This document shows, one piece after another, positions 6,138 to 13,823 of a DNA stretch of 13,944 bases. A program made the translations under genes and the position numbers. Below the pieces are notes generated by a model. That model was not told where the DNA came from. It did not search any database and worked only from the letters and a program-made list of their open reading frames with translations. Position 1 is the first letter of the stretch; each line of letters starts with the position of its first letter. Source of the stretch: an uncultured Collinsella sp. (GTDB taxonomy: Bacteria; Actinomycetota; Coriobacteriia; Coriobacteriales; Coriobacteriaceae); assembly GCA_958405195.1 (NCBI GenBank), contig CATYDM010000054.1, positions 1 through 13,944 on the forward strand, given 5' to 3'.

Positions 6138-7541
6138 GTGAACCGCACCAAAATCGCGCAGCTCTATGCCGATGCCGAGTCGCTCGGCGGCCAGACCGTC
6201 ACCGTCGCCGGCTGGGTCAAGTCCGTCCGCGACATGAAGAACTTTGGCTTTGTTACGCTCAACGACGGCAGCTGCTTCCGCGACCTGCAGGTCGTCATGA
6301 ACCGCGAGGCACTCGACAACTACGACGAGATCGCCCATCAAAACGTCTCGGCCGCACTCATTTGCACCGGCACCGTCAAGCTGACCCCCGATGCGCCCCA
6401 GCCTTTCGAGCTTTCTGCCACCTCCATCGAGGTCGAGGGCACGAGCGCCCCGGATTACCCGCTGCAGAAGAAGCGCGCAACCGTCGAGTTCCTGCGCACC
6501 CAGCAGCACCTGCGCCCGCGCACCAACCTGTTCCGCGCCGTGTTCCGCATCCGCTCTGTCGCGGCTGCCGCCATCCACCGCTTCTTCCAGGAGCAGGGCT
6601 TTGTCTACGTCAACACCCCCATCATCACCACGAGTGACTGCGAGGGCGCCGGCGAGATGTTCCGCGTGACCACGCTCGACCCCAAAAATCCGCCCCTCAC
6701 CGAGTCCGGAGAGGTCGACTGGAGCCAGGACTTCTTTGGCAAGCATGCGAGCCTCACCGTGTCCGGCCAGCTCAATGCCGAGAACTTTGCCATGGCCTTT
6801 GGCGACGTGTACACCTTTGGTCCCACCTTCCGTGCCGAGAACTCCAACACCACGCGCCACGCCGCCGAGTTTTGGATGATCGAACCCGAGATGGCCTTTG
6901 CCGACCTTAACGACTACATGGATAACGCCGAGGCCATGCTCAAGTATGTCCTCAAGGACGTCATGGCAACCTGCCCCGACGAGCTCAATATGCTCAACAA
7001 GTTTGTGGACAAGGGTCTGCTCGAGCGCCTGGACCATGTCGCCAACTCCGACTTTGCCCGCGTTACCTACACAGAGGCCGTCGAGATCCTGGAGCAGGCC
7101 GTCGCTGCTGGCCACCAGTTTGATTACCCCGTCAGCTGGGGCATCGACTTGCAGACCGAGCACGAGCGCTTCCTGACCGAGGAGCACTTTAAGCGCCCGA
7201 CTTTTGTGACCGACTACCCGGCCGAGATCAAGGCCTTCTACATGCGCATGAACAACGACGGCAAGACCGTCGCCGCCGCCGACTGCCTGGTGCCGGGCAT
7301 CGGCGAGATCATCGGTGGCTCCCAGCGCGAGGAGCGCCTGGATCTGCTCGAGGCCCGCATCAAGGACCTGGGTATGAATCCCGAGCAGTACAAGTACTAC
7401 CTTGACCTGCGCCGCTACGGTTCCTGCAAGCACGCCGGCTACGGTCTGGGCTTCGAGCGCTTGGTCATGTATCTGACCGGCGTGGGCAACATCCGCGACG
7501 TCCTGCCGCACCCGCGCACCGTAGGCAACGCCGACTTCTAA
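6138..7541 (+). CDS. asnS: Asparagine--tRNA ligase
   Basis: This 467-residue cytoplasmic class IIb aminoacyl-tRNA synthetase (E. coli AsnS, 466) charges tRNA-Asn with asparagine. An N-terminal OB-fold anticodon-binding domain spans about 18-105 (VTVAGWVKSVRDMKNFGFVTL). The catalytic domain has motif 1 around 132-163, motif 2 FRAENSNTTRHAAEFWMIEPE (231-251) and motif 3 GLGFERLVMYLTGVGNIRD near the C-terminus. The RHAAEFWM form of motif 2 separates it from AspRS. I start it at GTG 6138, 4 nt after GGGAGG. The in-frame ATGs at 6102 and 6126 lack a ribosome-binding site, although TAGAAT at 6086-6091 could place a transcript start close to 6102. A direct AsnRS implies that this organism need not rely solely on the Asp-tRNA(Asn) amidation route. 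It is bounded by terminators on both sides. Confidence 0.96.
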   Translation: MNRTKIAQLYADAESLGGQTVTVAGWVKSVRDMKNFGFVTLNDGSCFRDLQVVMNREALDNYDEIAHQNVSAALICTGTVKLTPDAPQPFELSATSIEVEGTSAPDYPLQKKRATVEFLRTQQHLRPRTNLFRAVFRIRSVAAAAIHRFFQEQGFVYVNTPIITTSDCEGAGEMFRVTTLDPKNPPLTESGEVDWSQDFFGKHASLTVSGQLNAENFAMAFGDVYTFGPTFRAENSNTTRHAAEFWMIEPEMAFADLNDYMDNAEAMLKYVLKDVMATCPDELNMLNKFVDKGLLERLDHVANSDFARVTYTEAVEILEQAVAAGHQFDYPVSWGIDLQTEHERFLTEEHFKRPTFVTDYPAEIKAFYMRMNNDGKTVAAADCLVPGIGEIIGGSQREERLDLLEARIKDLGMNPEQYKYYLDLRRYGSCKHAGYGLGFERLVMYLTGVGNIRDVLPHPRTVGNADF

Positions 7542-7587
7542 TTGTCGGACGCTAGCTCGCGTCGCCACACGCCAACGCTCATCGCAC

Positions 7588-7623
7588 AAGCGTCTCTCGA
7601 CATCGGTCGAGAGACGCTTTTTT
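7588..7623 (+). terminator. Intrinsic terminator after asnS
   Basis: The arms AAGCGTCTCTCGA (7588-7600) and TCGAGAGACGCTT (7607-7619) form a perfect 13-bp stem with a 6-nt loop, followed directly by a run of T. It lies 46 bp after the asnS stop. Confidence 0.95.
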
Positions 7624-7799
7624 CAACAGCATCCGTCAAGCTTTTGGCAAGTTTTTGGTCAGTTGAGCAGGGCTGTTGAAAACTCGACCCGCCGTTTGCC
7701 GACGACTACCGACCGCCCAGAGCGCCCTGCGCCCCTGGGAAAGCCCCGCGTCTTAGGCTCCATACCGTCGCCACCCAAAACGGAAAGGACGTGGGCACC

Positions 7800-8585
7800 A
7801 TGACCGAAGCCGCTGTTGAAACCTACGACACCACGACTAGAGGCGCCGCCTCGATGGCAGCCTATCGCGCCGTTCGTATCCTGCAGCTCTTGAGCGAAAA
7901 CACCGGCGAAGACAAGGCCATGCTTTCCGATGAGCTGATCCGGCGCCTCGCCCATCCTGACGACCCCGCCCGCATGCCCATCTCGGCGGCGCGGCGCAGC
8001 ATCTACACCGCCATCTCCGCGCTTCGCCATGCCGGATACGAAATTGAGTACAAACGCGGCGTGGGATACAAACTTCTTACCCGTCCGCTCACCGACGAAG
8101 AGATCATCAGGCTCCACGGTATGGTCATGCGCAACCGCTCCACGCCTATCGCTATCCGCAAGAGCATGGCGCAGCACTTAGTTGCCATGGCGAGTGCCGA
8201 CGTTCGCGGCTACCTCGATATACCCGAACCCGTTCCAAGCGCAGGCAGCAAGGCCACCAAGGCAACACGCACGCCCATCAAGCGCATCGACACGTGCGAG
8301 CTCGTCGAGCAGGCCATCGACCACGGAACCACGGTGAGTTTTGATATTTCGAGCGTCACGACGCGTGGCGAAACCGAAGCAGCACGAATGACACTCCGTC
8401 CCTTTGCCATCAGGCAGCGCGATGGCATCTCGTATCTGCTGGGAACGGTCTACGACGCCCGAGGCGCCGATGACACGTTGCGTACCGTAGAGATTGGCCG
8501 AATGAGAAACGTCACCACACGTCTCCTCGACGGCAAGAAGCTCTTCGCCGCCCTAGACGAGGACGACGCCTCCTCCGTCGCATAA
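7800..8585 (+). CDS. WYL-domain transcriptional regulator
   Basis: This is a 261-residue probable DNA-binding regulator. Residues about 20-95 look like an N-terminal winged helix: AAYRAVRILQLLSEN, then RRSIYTAISALRHAGYEIEYKRGVGYKL, as in DeoR-like regulators. The C-terminal part (about 160-250) fits a WYL ligand-sensing domain. TVSFDISS, LRPFAIRQRDGISYLLGTV and LRTVEIGRMRNVTT match its strands, with SYLLG at the WYL signature. WYL domains are thought to bind nucleic acid or small ligands, and the effector here is unknown. I take ATG 7800, 10 nt after AAAGGA; a GTG at 7791 is too close to that site. It is convergent with nothing and lies 160 bp before the ABC importer operon on the same strand. 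Regulation of that operon or autoregulation is possible but unproven. Confidence 0.8.
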   Translation: MTEAAVETYDTTTRGAASMAAYRAVRILQLLSENTGEDKAMLSDELIRRLAHPDDPARMPISAARRSIYTAISALRHAGYEIEYKRGVGYKLLTRPLTDEEIIRLHGMVMRNRSTPIAIRKSMAQHLVAMASADVRGYLDIPEPVPSAGSKATKATRTPIKRIDTCELVEQAIDHGTTVSFDISSVTTRGETEAARMTLRPFAIRQRDGISYLLGTVYDARGADDTLRTVEIGRMRNVTTRLLDGKKLFAALDEDDASSVA

Positions 8586-8654
8586 GACCCTCCGCCGCCC
8601 ATTCGACTACCCGTACCGCCCATCCGATTCTGTATTAAAAAACCCGCCAGGCTG

Positions 8655-8685
8655 TTGTAAAAATGGACATCAGCGCTACTATAGT
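8655..8685 (+). promoter_or_regulatory. Predicted promoter of the ABC importer operon
   Basis: TTGTAA (8655-8660) and TATAGT (8680-8685) are separated by 19 nt, or by 18 nt if TGTAAA is taken as the -35. The predicted start is near 8692, directly before the structured leader. Confidence 0.5.
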
Positions 8686-8691
8686 TCCACT

Positions 8692-8738
8692 TGCACTTTG
8701 TCCCAGTGCAGTGTTTCCAGCCATTTTTATACTGGGGG
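8692..8738 (+). promoter_or_regulatory. Short leader with two mutually exclusive hairpins before the lipoprotein gene
   Basis: TGCACT (8692-8697) can pair with AGTGCA (8705-8710). Alternatively CCCAGT (8702-8707) can pair with ACTGGG (8731-8736). The two stems share bases 8705-8707, so only one can form at a time. The second stem's 3' arm runs into the G-rich ribosome-binding site (8734-8738), 7 nt before the ATG at 8746. Translational control by an alternative fold is inferred from this geometry alone; the stems are only 6 bp each. Confidence 0.35.
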
Positions 8739-8745
8739 TAATGAT

Positions 8746-9726
8746 ATGAAGGACATCACCATCAGCCGCAGGAGCCTTCTGGTCTCCGCCGGCCTGCTCG
8801 CGCTCGCCCCGCTCGCCGGATGCGGCGGCAACTCTGGTTCCGGCTCTGCTGCCGCCGGTTCCGACTACACCATCGGCGTTCTGCAGCTCACCGAGCACTC
8901 CGCACTCGATGCCGCCAACGACGGCTTTGTCAAGGCCATCAAGGAGAGCGGCCTTAAGGTCAAGATCGACCAGAAGAACGCCCAGAACGACCAGTCCACG
9001 TGCAAGTCCATTGCCGACAAGTTTGTGGGCGACAACGTCAACCTGATTTATGCCATCGCCACGCCCGCCGCGCAGGCCGCCGCCGGCGCCACGGCCGATA
9101 TCCCCATCGTGGGCTGTGCCATCACCGACTACGCCGCCTCCGGCCTGGTCCAGGACAACGACAAGCCGGACACCAACGTCACGGGCGCTTCCGACCTCAC
9201 CCCGGTCGCCGAGCAGCTCGAGATGATGCAGAAGGTTCTGCCCGACGTTAAGAAGGTCGGCCTGCTCTACTGCACCGCCGAATCCAACTCCGACGTCCAG
9301 ATCAAGGCCGCCAAGAAGGAACTCGACAAGCTGGGCATCGAGTACACTGACTTTACCGTCTCGAGCTCTAACGAGATCCAGTCCGTCGTCGAGTCTGCCG
9401 TGGGCAAGGTCGACGCGCTCTACTCCCCCACCGACAACACCATCGCCGCGGGCGCCTCGCAGGTCGGTCAGATCTGCAAGGAGAACAAGCTTCCCTTCGT
9501 GACCGGCGAGGAGGGCATGTGCAAGGCCGGCGGCCTGTTCACCCTCTCCATCAACTACGAGGATCTGGGCTACGTCGCAGGCGAGATGGCCGTCAAGATC
9601 CTGAAGGGCGAAGCCAAGCCCGAGGACATGGCGATCAAGCACCTCTCAAGCAAAGACCTGGTCGTCGTCAAGAACGACGAGATGGCCGAGGCTCTGGGCA
9701 TCGATCTTTCCGCTCTGGACGAGTAG
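8746..9726 (+). CDS. ABC transporter substrate-binding lipoprotein (PF04392 / TrpX-like)
   Basis: This 326-residue binding protein captures the solute outside the membrane for the importer encoded downstream. The signal peptide ends in the lipobox LAGC, with Cys26 as the lipidated residue. SRRSLL at 7-12 resembles a twin-arginine motif, so Tat export is possible. A Gly/Ser-rich linker (27-39) leads to a two-lobed periplasmic-binding fold starting YTIGVLQLTEHSALD. IYAIATPAAQAA, VKKVGLLYCTAESNS and DALYSPTDNTIAAG are typical of this family, members of which have been linked to aromatic amino acid or other small-solute uptake. The ligand here is unknown. It is the first gene of the operon, with a stem-loop after it. 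Confidence 0.9.
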   Translation: MKDITISRRSLLVSAGLLALAPLAGCGGNSGSGSAAAGSDYTIGVLQLTEHSALDAANDGFVKAIKESGLKVKIDQKNAQNDQSTCKSIADKFVGDNVNLIYAIATPAAQAAAGATADIPIVGCAITDYAASGLVQDNDKPDTNVTGASDLTPVAEQLEMMQKVLPDVKKVGLLYCTAESNSDVQIKAAKKELDKLGIEYTDFTVSSSNEIQSVVESAVGKVDALYSPTDNTIAAGASQVGQICKENKLPFVTGEEGMCKAGGLFTLSINYEDLGYVAGEMAVKILKGEAKPEDMAIKHLSSKDLVVVKNDEMAEALGIDLSALDE

Positions 9727-9797
9727 CGCCATGCGCGGTAGCGCGTCTAGGGCACGCACTCGCGCCGTTGACGTGTTATTCAATATCTGAGCCACAG

Positions 9798-9833
9798 GGG
9801 CGAACGCCAAAGACCGGCGTTCGCCCTGCTTGT
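9798..9833 (+). terminator. Intercistronic stem-loop after the binding-protein gene
   Basis: The arms GGGCGAACGCC (9798-9808) and GGCGTTCGCCC (9816-9826) form a perfect 11-bp stem with a 7-nt loop, followed by TGCTTGTTT. It could be a leaky terminator or an RNA-stabilising hairpin that lets the binding protein be made in excess over the permease and ATPase. A 204-bp gap separates the two genes. A weak TATCAT at 9885-9890 might mark a second promoter, but no convincing -35 is seen. Confidence 0.75.
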
Positions 9834-9930
9834 TTCGGATGAGTCAAAACATCCGGCCGAAGCTCTTTTATGCATTGTTACCGCTATCATGGTGACTCAC
9901 GTGTCCACCCTATCCTAGGAGGTATGAAGC

Positions 9931-10854
9931 ATGCTCATTGCATTGCAGGGCGCCGTTTCGCAGGGCGTCCTCTGGGGCATTATGGTGCTTGGCGTGTTTA
10001 TCACGTTCCGCCTGCTCGACATTCCCGATATGACCTGCGACGGCAGCTTTGCCCTCGGCGGCTGCGTCTGCGCCGTGCTCATCGTCAATAACAACGTCGA
10101 CCCGCTGCTCGCCGTGCTGGCCGGCATGTGCGCCGGCGCCATCGCGGGCGCCGTCACGGGCATTCTGACCACCGTCTTTGAGATTCCCGCGATCCTCGCC
10201 GGAATCCTCACCCAGATCAGTCTGTGGTCCATCAACCTGCGCATCATGGGCAAATCCAATACGCCCATTCTTGCCAAGGGCACCGTGTTCTCGGCCGTCA
10301 GCAACATGACGGGCCTGCCGCAGTCCACCGTCGCCATCATCTTGGGCATCCTGCTCGCCGTGGCTATCGTTGCCATCCTGTATTGGTTCTTTGGCACCGA
10401 GATCGGCTCGGCACTGCGCGCCACCGGCAACAACGAGTACATGATCCGCGCCCTGGGCGTCAACACCAACTCCACCAAGATGATCGCCCTCGTGCTCTCC
10501 AACGCCCTCATCGGCCTTTCGGGCGCACTCATCTGCCAGAGCCAGAAGTATGCCGACATTGGCATGGGCACCGGTGCCATCGTTATCGGTCTTGCCGCCA
10601 TTGTTATCGGCGAGGTGCTCGGCCGCCTGTTGCCCGGCGGTCTCACGCAGTTTAGCGTCCGTCTTGCCTCCGCCGTCTTTGGCTCCGTGGTGTACTTCCT
10701 TATCCGCGCCATCGTGCTGCAGTTGGGCATGGACGCCAACGACATGAAGCTGCTCTCCGCCGTGATCGTCGCCGTGGCCCTGTGCGTGCCCGTGGTTTGG
10801 GAGCGCTATAAGCTCCGCAGCTCCTACACGAAGGGAGATGAGGCAGATGCTTAA
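9931..10854 (+). CDS. ABC transporter permease (LivH/TrpY-like, BPD_transp_2)
   Basis: This 307-residue integral membrane protein is the channel subunit of the importer, with about eight hydrophobic segments. LLDIPDMTCDGSFALGG (28-44) is typical of the family's first loop and helix. GTEIGSALRATGNNEYMIRALGVN (155-178) is the cytoplasmic coupling loop that contacts the ATPase, and GLAAIVIGEV (220-229) is the conserved late-helix motif. The ATG at 9931 follows AGGAGG by 8 nt. An overlapping ATG at 9924 is in another frame. Only one permease gene is present, so a homodimer is expected. Its stop overlaps the ATPase start. Confidence 0.9.
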   Translation: MLIALQGAVSQGVLWGIMVLGVFITFRLLDIPDMTCDGSFALGGCVCAVLIVNNNVDPLLAVLAGMCAGAIAGAVTGILTTVFEIPAILAGILTQISLWSINLRIMGKSNTPILAKGTVFSAVSNMTGLPQSTVAIILGILLAVAIVAILYWFFGTEIGSALRATGNNEYMIRALGVNTNSTKMIALVLSNALIGLSGALICQSQKYADIGMGTGAIVIGLAAIVIGEVLGRLLPGGLTQFSVRLASAVFGSVVYFLIRAIVLQLGMDANDMKLLSAVIVAVALCVPVVWERYKLRSSYTKGDEADA

Positions 10855-11641
10855 GCTCTCGCACGTCAAAAAGACCTTTAACAAGGGCACCGTCACCGAG
10901 AAGCGCGCTCTTACCGGTGTCGACCTCACCCTTAACGACGGCGACTTTGTAACCGTGATCGGCGGCAACGGCGCCGGCAAGTCCACGCTGCTCAACATGA
11001 TCGCCGGCGTGTATCCGCTCGATTCGGGCGTTATCGAGCTTGACGGCAACGATATCTCGCGCCTGAGCGAGTCGCAGCGTGCCAAGTACCTGGGCCGCGT
11101 GTTCCAGGACCCCATGCGCGGCACCGCAGCCGACATGCAGATCGCCGAGAACCTGGCCCTCGCCAAGCGCCGTGGCCAGCGTCGCGGTCTTTCGTGGGGC
11201 GTCACCAAGGCCGAGAAGGACGAGTACGTTGAGCTGCTCAAGCGCCTGGACCTCGGTCTGGACACGCGCCTCAACGCCAAGGTCGGCCTGCTCTCGGGCG
11301 GCCAGCGCCAGGCACTCACCCTGCTCATGGCCACGCTCACCAAGCCGCGCCTGCTGCTGCTCGACGAGCACACCGCGGCGCTCGACCCCAAGACGGCCTC
11401 TAAGGTGCTCAATCTGACCGAAGAGATCGTCGACGAGCACCACCTGACCACGCTCATGGTCACGCATAACATGAATGACGCCATCCGTCTGGGCAATCGC
11501 CTGATCATGATGCACGAGGGCCACGTAATCTACGACGTGGCGGGCGATGAGAAGAAGTCGCTCACCGTCGCCGACCTGCTGCAGAAGTTCGAGGAGGTCT
11601 CGGGCGGCGAGCTCGCCAACGACCGCATGCTGCTGAGCTAA
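10847..11641 (+). CDS. ABC transporter ATP-binding protein (TrpZ-like)
   Basis: This 264-residue ATPase powers the importer. The order is Walker A GGNGAGKST (39-47), Q-loop Gln87 (VFQDP), signature LSGGQRQ (149-155), Walker B LLLLDE (169-174) and switch His207 (VTHN). The D-loop region reads DEHTAALDP, with His where most ABC proteins have Pro, as I recall for this subfamily. I choose ATG 10847. It overlaps the permease stop by 8 nt (ATGCTTAA) and is 9 nt after AGGGAG, whereas the ATG at 10838 directly abuts that site. The overlap suggests translational coupling. It is the last gene of the operon. Confidence 0.93.
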   Translation: MLKLSHVKKTFNKGTVTEKRALTGVDLTLNDGDFVTVIGGNGAGKSTLLNMIAGVYPLDSGVIELDGNDISRLSESQRAKYLGRVFQDPMRGTAADMQIAENLALAKRRGQRRGLSWGVTKAEKDEYVELLKRLDLGLDTRLNAKVGLLSGGQRQALTLLMATLTKPRLLLLDEHTAALDPKTASKVLNLTEEIVDEHHLTTLMVTHNMNDAIRLGNRLIMMHEGHVIYDVAGDEKKSLTVADLLQKFEEVSGGELANDRMLLS

Positions 11642-11651
11642 ACCTACCAAA

Positions 11652-11690
11652 AAGGGACAGGTTTATTTTGGCAGGTTTTACCTGCGCAAA
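11652..11690 (+). repeat. GGGACAG-type intergenic element with small hairpin
   Basis: AAGGGACAGGTTTATTTTGG leads into a hairpin, GCAGGT (11671-11676) with ACCTGC (11680-11685). Outer TTTG/CAAA pairs extend it around one bulged base. GGGACAG recurs at 11709-11715 in the loop side of the next terminator and at 3916-3922 before the 62-bp array. The resemblance to REP-type elements is from memory and could not be checked. Confidence 0.4.
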
Positions 11691-11694
11691 CGTC

Positions 11695-11734
11695 AAAACC
11701 GCCGCAAAGGGACAGACGCCCTTGCGGCGGTTTT
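11695..11734 (+). terminator. Intrinsic terminator of the ABC importer operon
   Basis: AAAACCGCCGCAAAGGG (11695-11711) pairs with CCCTTGCGGCGGTTTT (11719-11734), with one unpaired A in the left arm, around a 7-nt loop. The stem ends in four T. It lies 53 bp after the ATPase stop. Confidence 0.92.
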
Positions 11735-11798
11735 CGCATATTATGTCGATAATCCGATATTCGACCAGACATTCTGGCTAAGGACTAAGGAAACTGCC

Positions 11799-13823
11799 AT
11801 GAAAAGACTCCCCCGCCTTGCGTTAGCCGCCGCGTTGTTTGCCGGCTCGCTCGCAGGCATCCCAAGCCTCGCTTTCGCGGGGAACCTGCCCGCCGCTATT
11901 GACGGCTCCGTGGCCGTCATGCACACCAACGACATCCACGGCAGCTACAAGTACAGCTACAACGAAAGCAAGGGCACCGGCACCGTCGGCTTCGACGGAC
12001 TGGCAGTTCTCTATAGCGCCCAGGGCAACGCCCCCGATCCTTTGCTCGATGCGGGCGACACCTTCCACGGGCAGTCCTTTGCCACCATGAGCGAGGGCAA
12101 GAGCATCGCCGAGCTCATGGACACCTTCTACGCCGACGGCTACGACGCGACCACGCCAGGCAACCACGACTGGAGCTACGGCGCGGACAAACTCCGCACC
12201 ATGACCGGCTACAGCACCACCGGCACGCCCTTTGCCATGCTCTGCGCGAACGCGAAGTCTACGAGCGGCGTATGGAGCTCGAGCATCACGAAGACGCTCA
12301 ACCGCACTTGGAAGGACGGCGAGGACAGTCCCACGTTTAACTACAAGATTAAGGTCGGCGTCGTGGGTGCCATGGATGAGTCGCTGGAATCCTCGCTGCG
12401 CGCGGACCTGGTCGCGGGTACGTCGTTCTCGAGTGCCGCGAACGCCATCAATGCCGAGGCAGAGCAGCTGCGCAAGGAGGGCTGCGATGTTGTTGTGTGC
12501 ATCGCGCACACGCTCGACGCCAAGACCTTTGCCACGCGACTCCGTGGCGTCGATGCCCTTATCGCAGGCCACGAGCACATCAACCTTAACGAGAAGGTGA
12601 CGGGAGCCGACGGCAAGACGATCCACGTTGTCGAGGCAGGCAGCGCCTTTGCCGAGGTGGGGCTGCTTTCCGTCCCCTACGAGTACGACACCAAGGGCAC
12701 CGAAAGCACCGACGATGACACGGTCACGGTCCCTGCAGACGGCAGCGACGAGAAGCTCTACACCGCCAAGAACGTCAACGACCTTTTGGCAGACCCCGAC
12801 AAGGGCTCCGACTACCAAAGCCGCCTTGAAGCCGTCCGCAACAAGATCAAGCCGCTCGACGAGGACTTTGAAAACGAATCGAACAAGGCGCTCGGCACAT
12901 CCACCACCAACTATTTCTACGGCGAGGACGCCGCAGGCACGCATGGTTGCGAAATGGTGCGCACCACCGATTTCCGTCCCAGCAAGGAGGGCGACACCAC
13001 CAAGGCCCAGACCATCGGCCACGTGATTTGCAGCTCCTATCTTGACCTGACGGGCGCGGACCTCGCTATCGAAAACGCTGGCGGCATCCGCGGCGGCATC
13101 GCGGCGGGCAACGTGACCGCCGGCAACGTCATCGCCATCTCGCCCTACGGCAACACCGTGGAGACCTGGGCCATGACCGGCGCGGACTTCCTCGCAGCGC
13201 TCGAGCACTCGCTACAAATCAGCGACGATTGCAACGACAGCTACGAGCTTCAGCAGGCTTATGTGGCGGCCGGTCACACCGAGCAGGAGGCGCAAGACAA
13301 GTACAAGTGGCGCGATGACTCTGGCAGCGTTCTCTCCTTTGGCGGCATCAACGTGACGATTGATTGGACGGAGCCCGAAGGCAAGCGCATTGTGAGTGCC
13401 ACACTCACCAAAGACGGCAGCACGCTCGACCCCGCCAAGACCTATACCGTCGCCACCAACAACTACATCATTACCAACACGACCGATTTTCCCACCTTTG
13501 CACACGCCACCAAGTACACCGAGTGGGGCACGTGCGAGGCGGCGCTGAGGGCACTGATCGGGCAGGACAGCTGGGAGAGCAAGATGGCCTCGCTCGCGGG
13601 CACCATCAGCTTTGGCTCCGCTGCCGTGGACCCCACGCCCACACCGGCCCCGACGCCTAAGCCCTCGCCTAAGACGGACACGACGACCACGAAGGTCATC
13701 ACCAAGAAGACGACCGGTAAGCTCGCCGCAACGGGAGACCGCACGCTGGCAGTAGTTGGCGCGTGCCTTATCGGCGGCATCATCGTCATCATCCTCGGCA
13801 TTATCTGGAAGCGTCGACGCTAA
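11799..13823 (+). CDS. Sortase-anchored 5'-nucleotidase-family metallophosphoesterase
   Basis: This 674-residue secreted enzyme is predicted to be bound to the cell wall. The signal peptide ends near AFA (27). The metallophosphoesterase domain carries a full metal-binding set: Asp45 and His47 (HTNDIHG), Asp87 (DAGDTF), Asn122 and His123 (GNHDW), His237 (IAHTLD), and His258/His260 (GHEH). The 5'-nucleotidase C-terminal domain (about 365-600) has NAGGIRGG (Asn426, Arg431) and SPYGNTV for nucleotide binding. A Pro/Thr-rich spacer (611-640) leads to LAATGD (642-647), a sortase signal, then a membrane helix and KRRR. Likely reactions are hydrolysis of extracellular nucleoside 5'-monophosphates, or of 2',3'-cyclic nucleotides or UDP-sugars as in relatives. 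An insert rich in Asp/Thr (298-318) sits before the C-terminal domain. The ATG follows AAGGA by about 8 nt. It is preceded by a terminator, so it is probably monocistronic. Confidence 0.93.
   Translation: MKRLPRLALAAALFAGSLAGIPSLAFAGNLPAAIDGSVAVMHTNDIHGSYKYSYNESKGTGTVGFDGLAVLYSAQGNAPDPLLDAGDTFHGQSFATMSEGKSIAELMDTFYADGYDATTPGNHDWSYGADKLRTMTGYSTTGTPFAMLCANAKSTSGVWSSSITKTLNRTWKDGEDSPTFNYKIKVGVVGAMDESLESSLRADLVAGTSFSSAANAINAEAEQLRKEGCDVVVCIAHTLDAKTFATRLRGVDALIAGHEHINLNEKVTGADGKTIHVVEAGSAFAEVGLLSVPYEYDTKGTESTDDDTVTVPADGSDEKLYTAKNVNDLLADPDKGSDYQSRLEAVRNKIKPLDEDFENESNKALGTSTTNYFYGEDAAGTHGCEMVRTTDFRPSKEGDTTKAQTIGHVICSSYLDLTGADLAIENAGGIRGGIAAGNVTAGNVIAISPYGNTVETWAMTGADFLAALEHSLQISDDCNDSYELQQAYVAAGHTEQEAQDKYKWRDDSGSVLSFGGINVTIDWTEPEGKRIVSATLTKDGSTLDPAKTYTVATNNYIITNTTDFPTFAHATKYTEWGTCEAALRALIGQDSWESKMASLAGTISFGSAAVDPTPTPAPTPKPSPKTDTTTTKVITKKTTGKLAATGDRTLAVVGACLIGGIIVIILGIIWKRRR

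Noticed and set aside
6117..7589. 490-codon open frame on the minus strand opposite asnS
   Set aside because: The plus-strand asnS has all class II synthetase motifs and bounding terminators. The antisense frame has repetitive Val/Gly/Leu/Ala composition typical of a shadow.
9910..11508. 532-codon open frame on the minus strand opposite the permease and ATPase genes
   Set aside because: It is a shadow frame caused by GC-rich codon bias. The plus strand has full ABC motifs and ribosome-binding sites, and the antisense product is low-complexity and unlike any family I know.
11823..13208. 461-codon open frame on the minus strand opposite the nucleotidase gene
   Set aside because: The plus-strand protein has a signal peptide, metal ligands and sortase anchor. 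The antisense frame has shadow-type composition.
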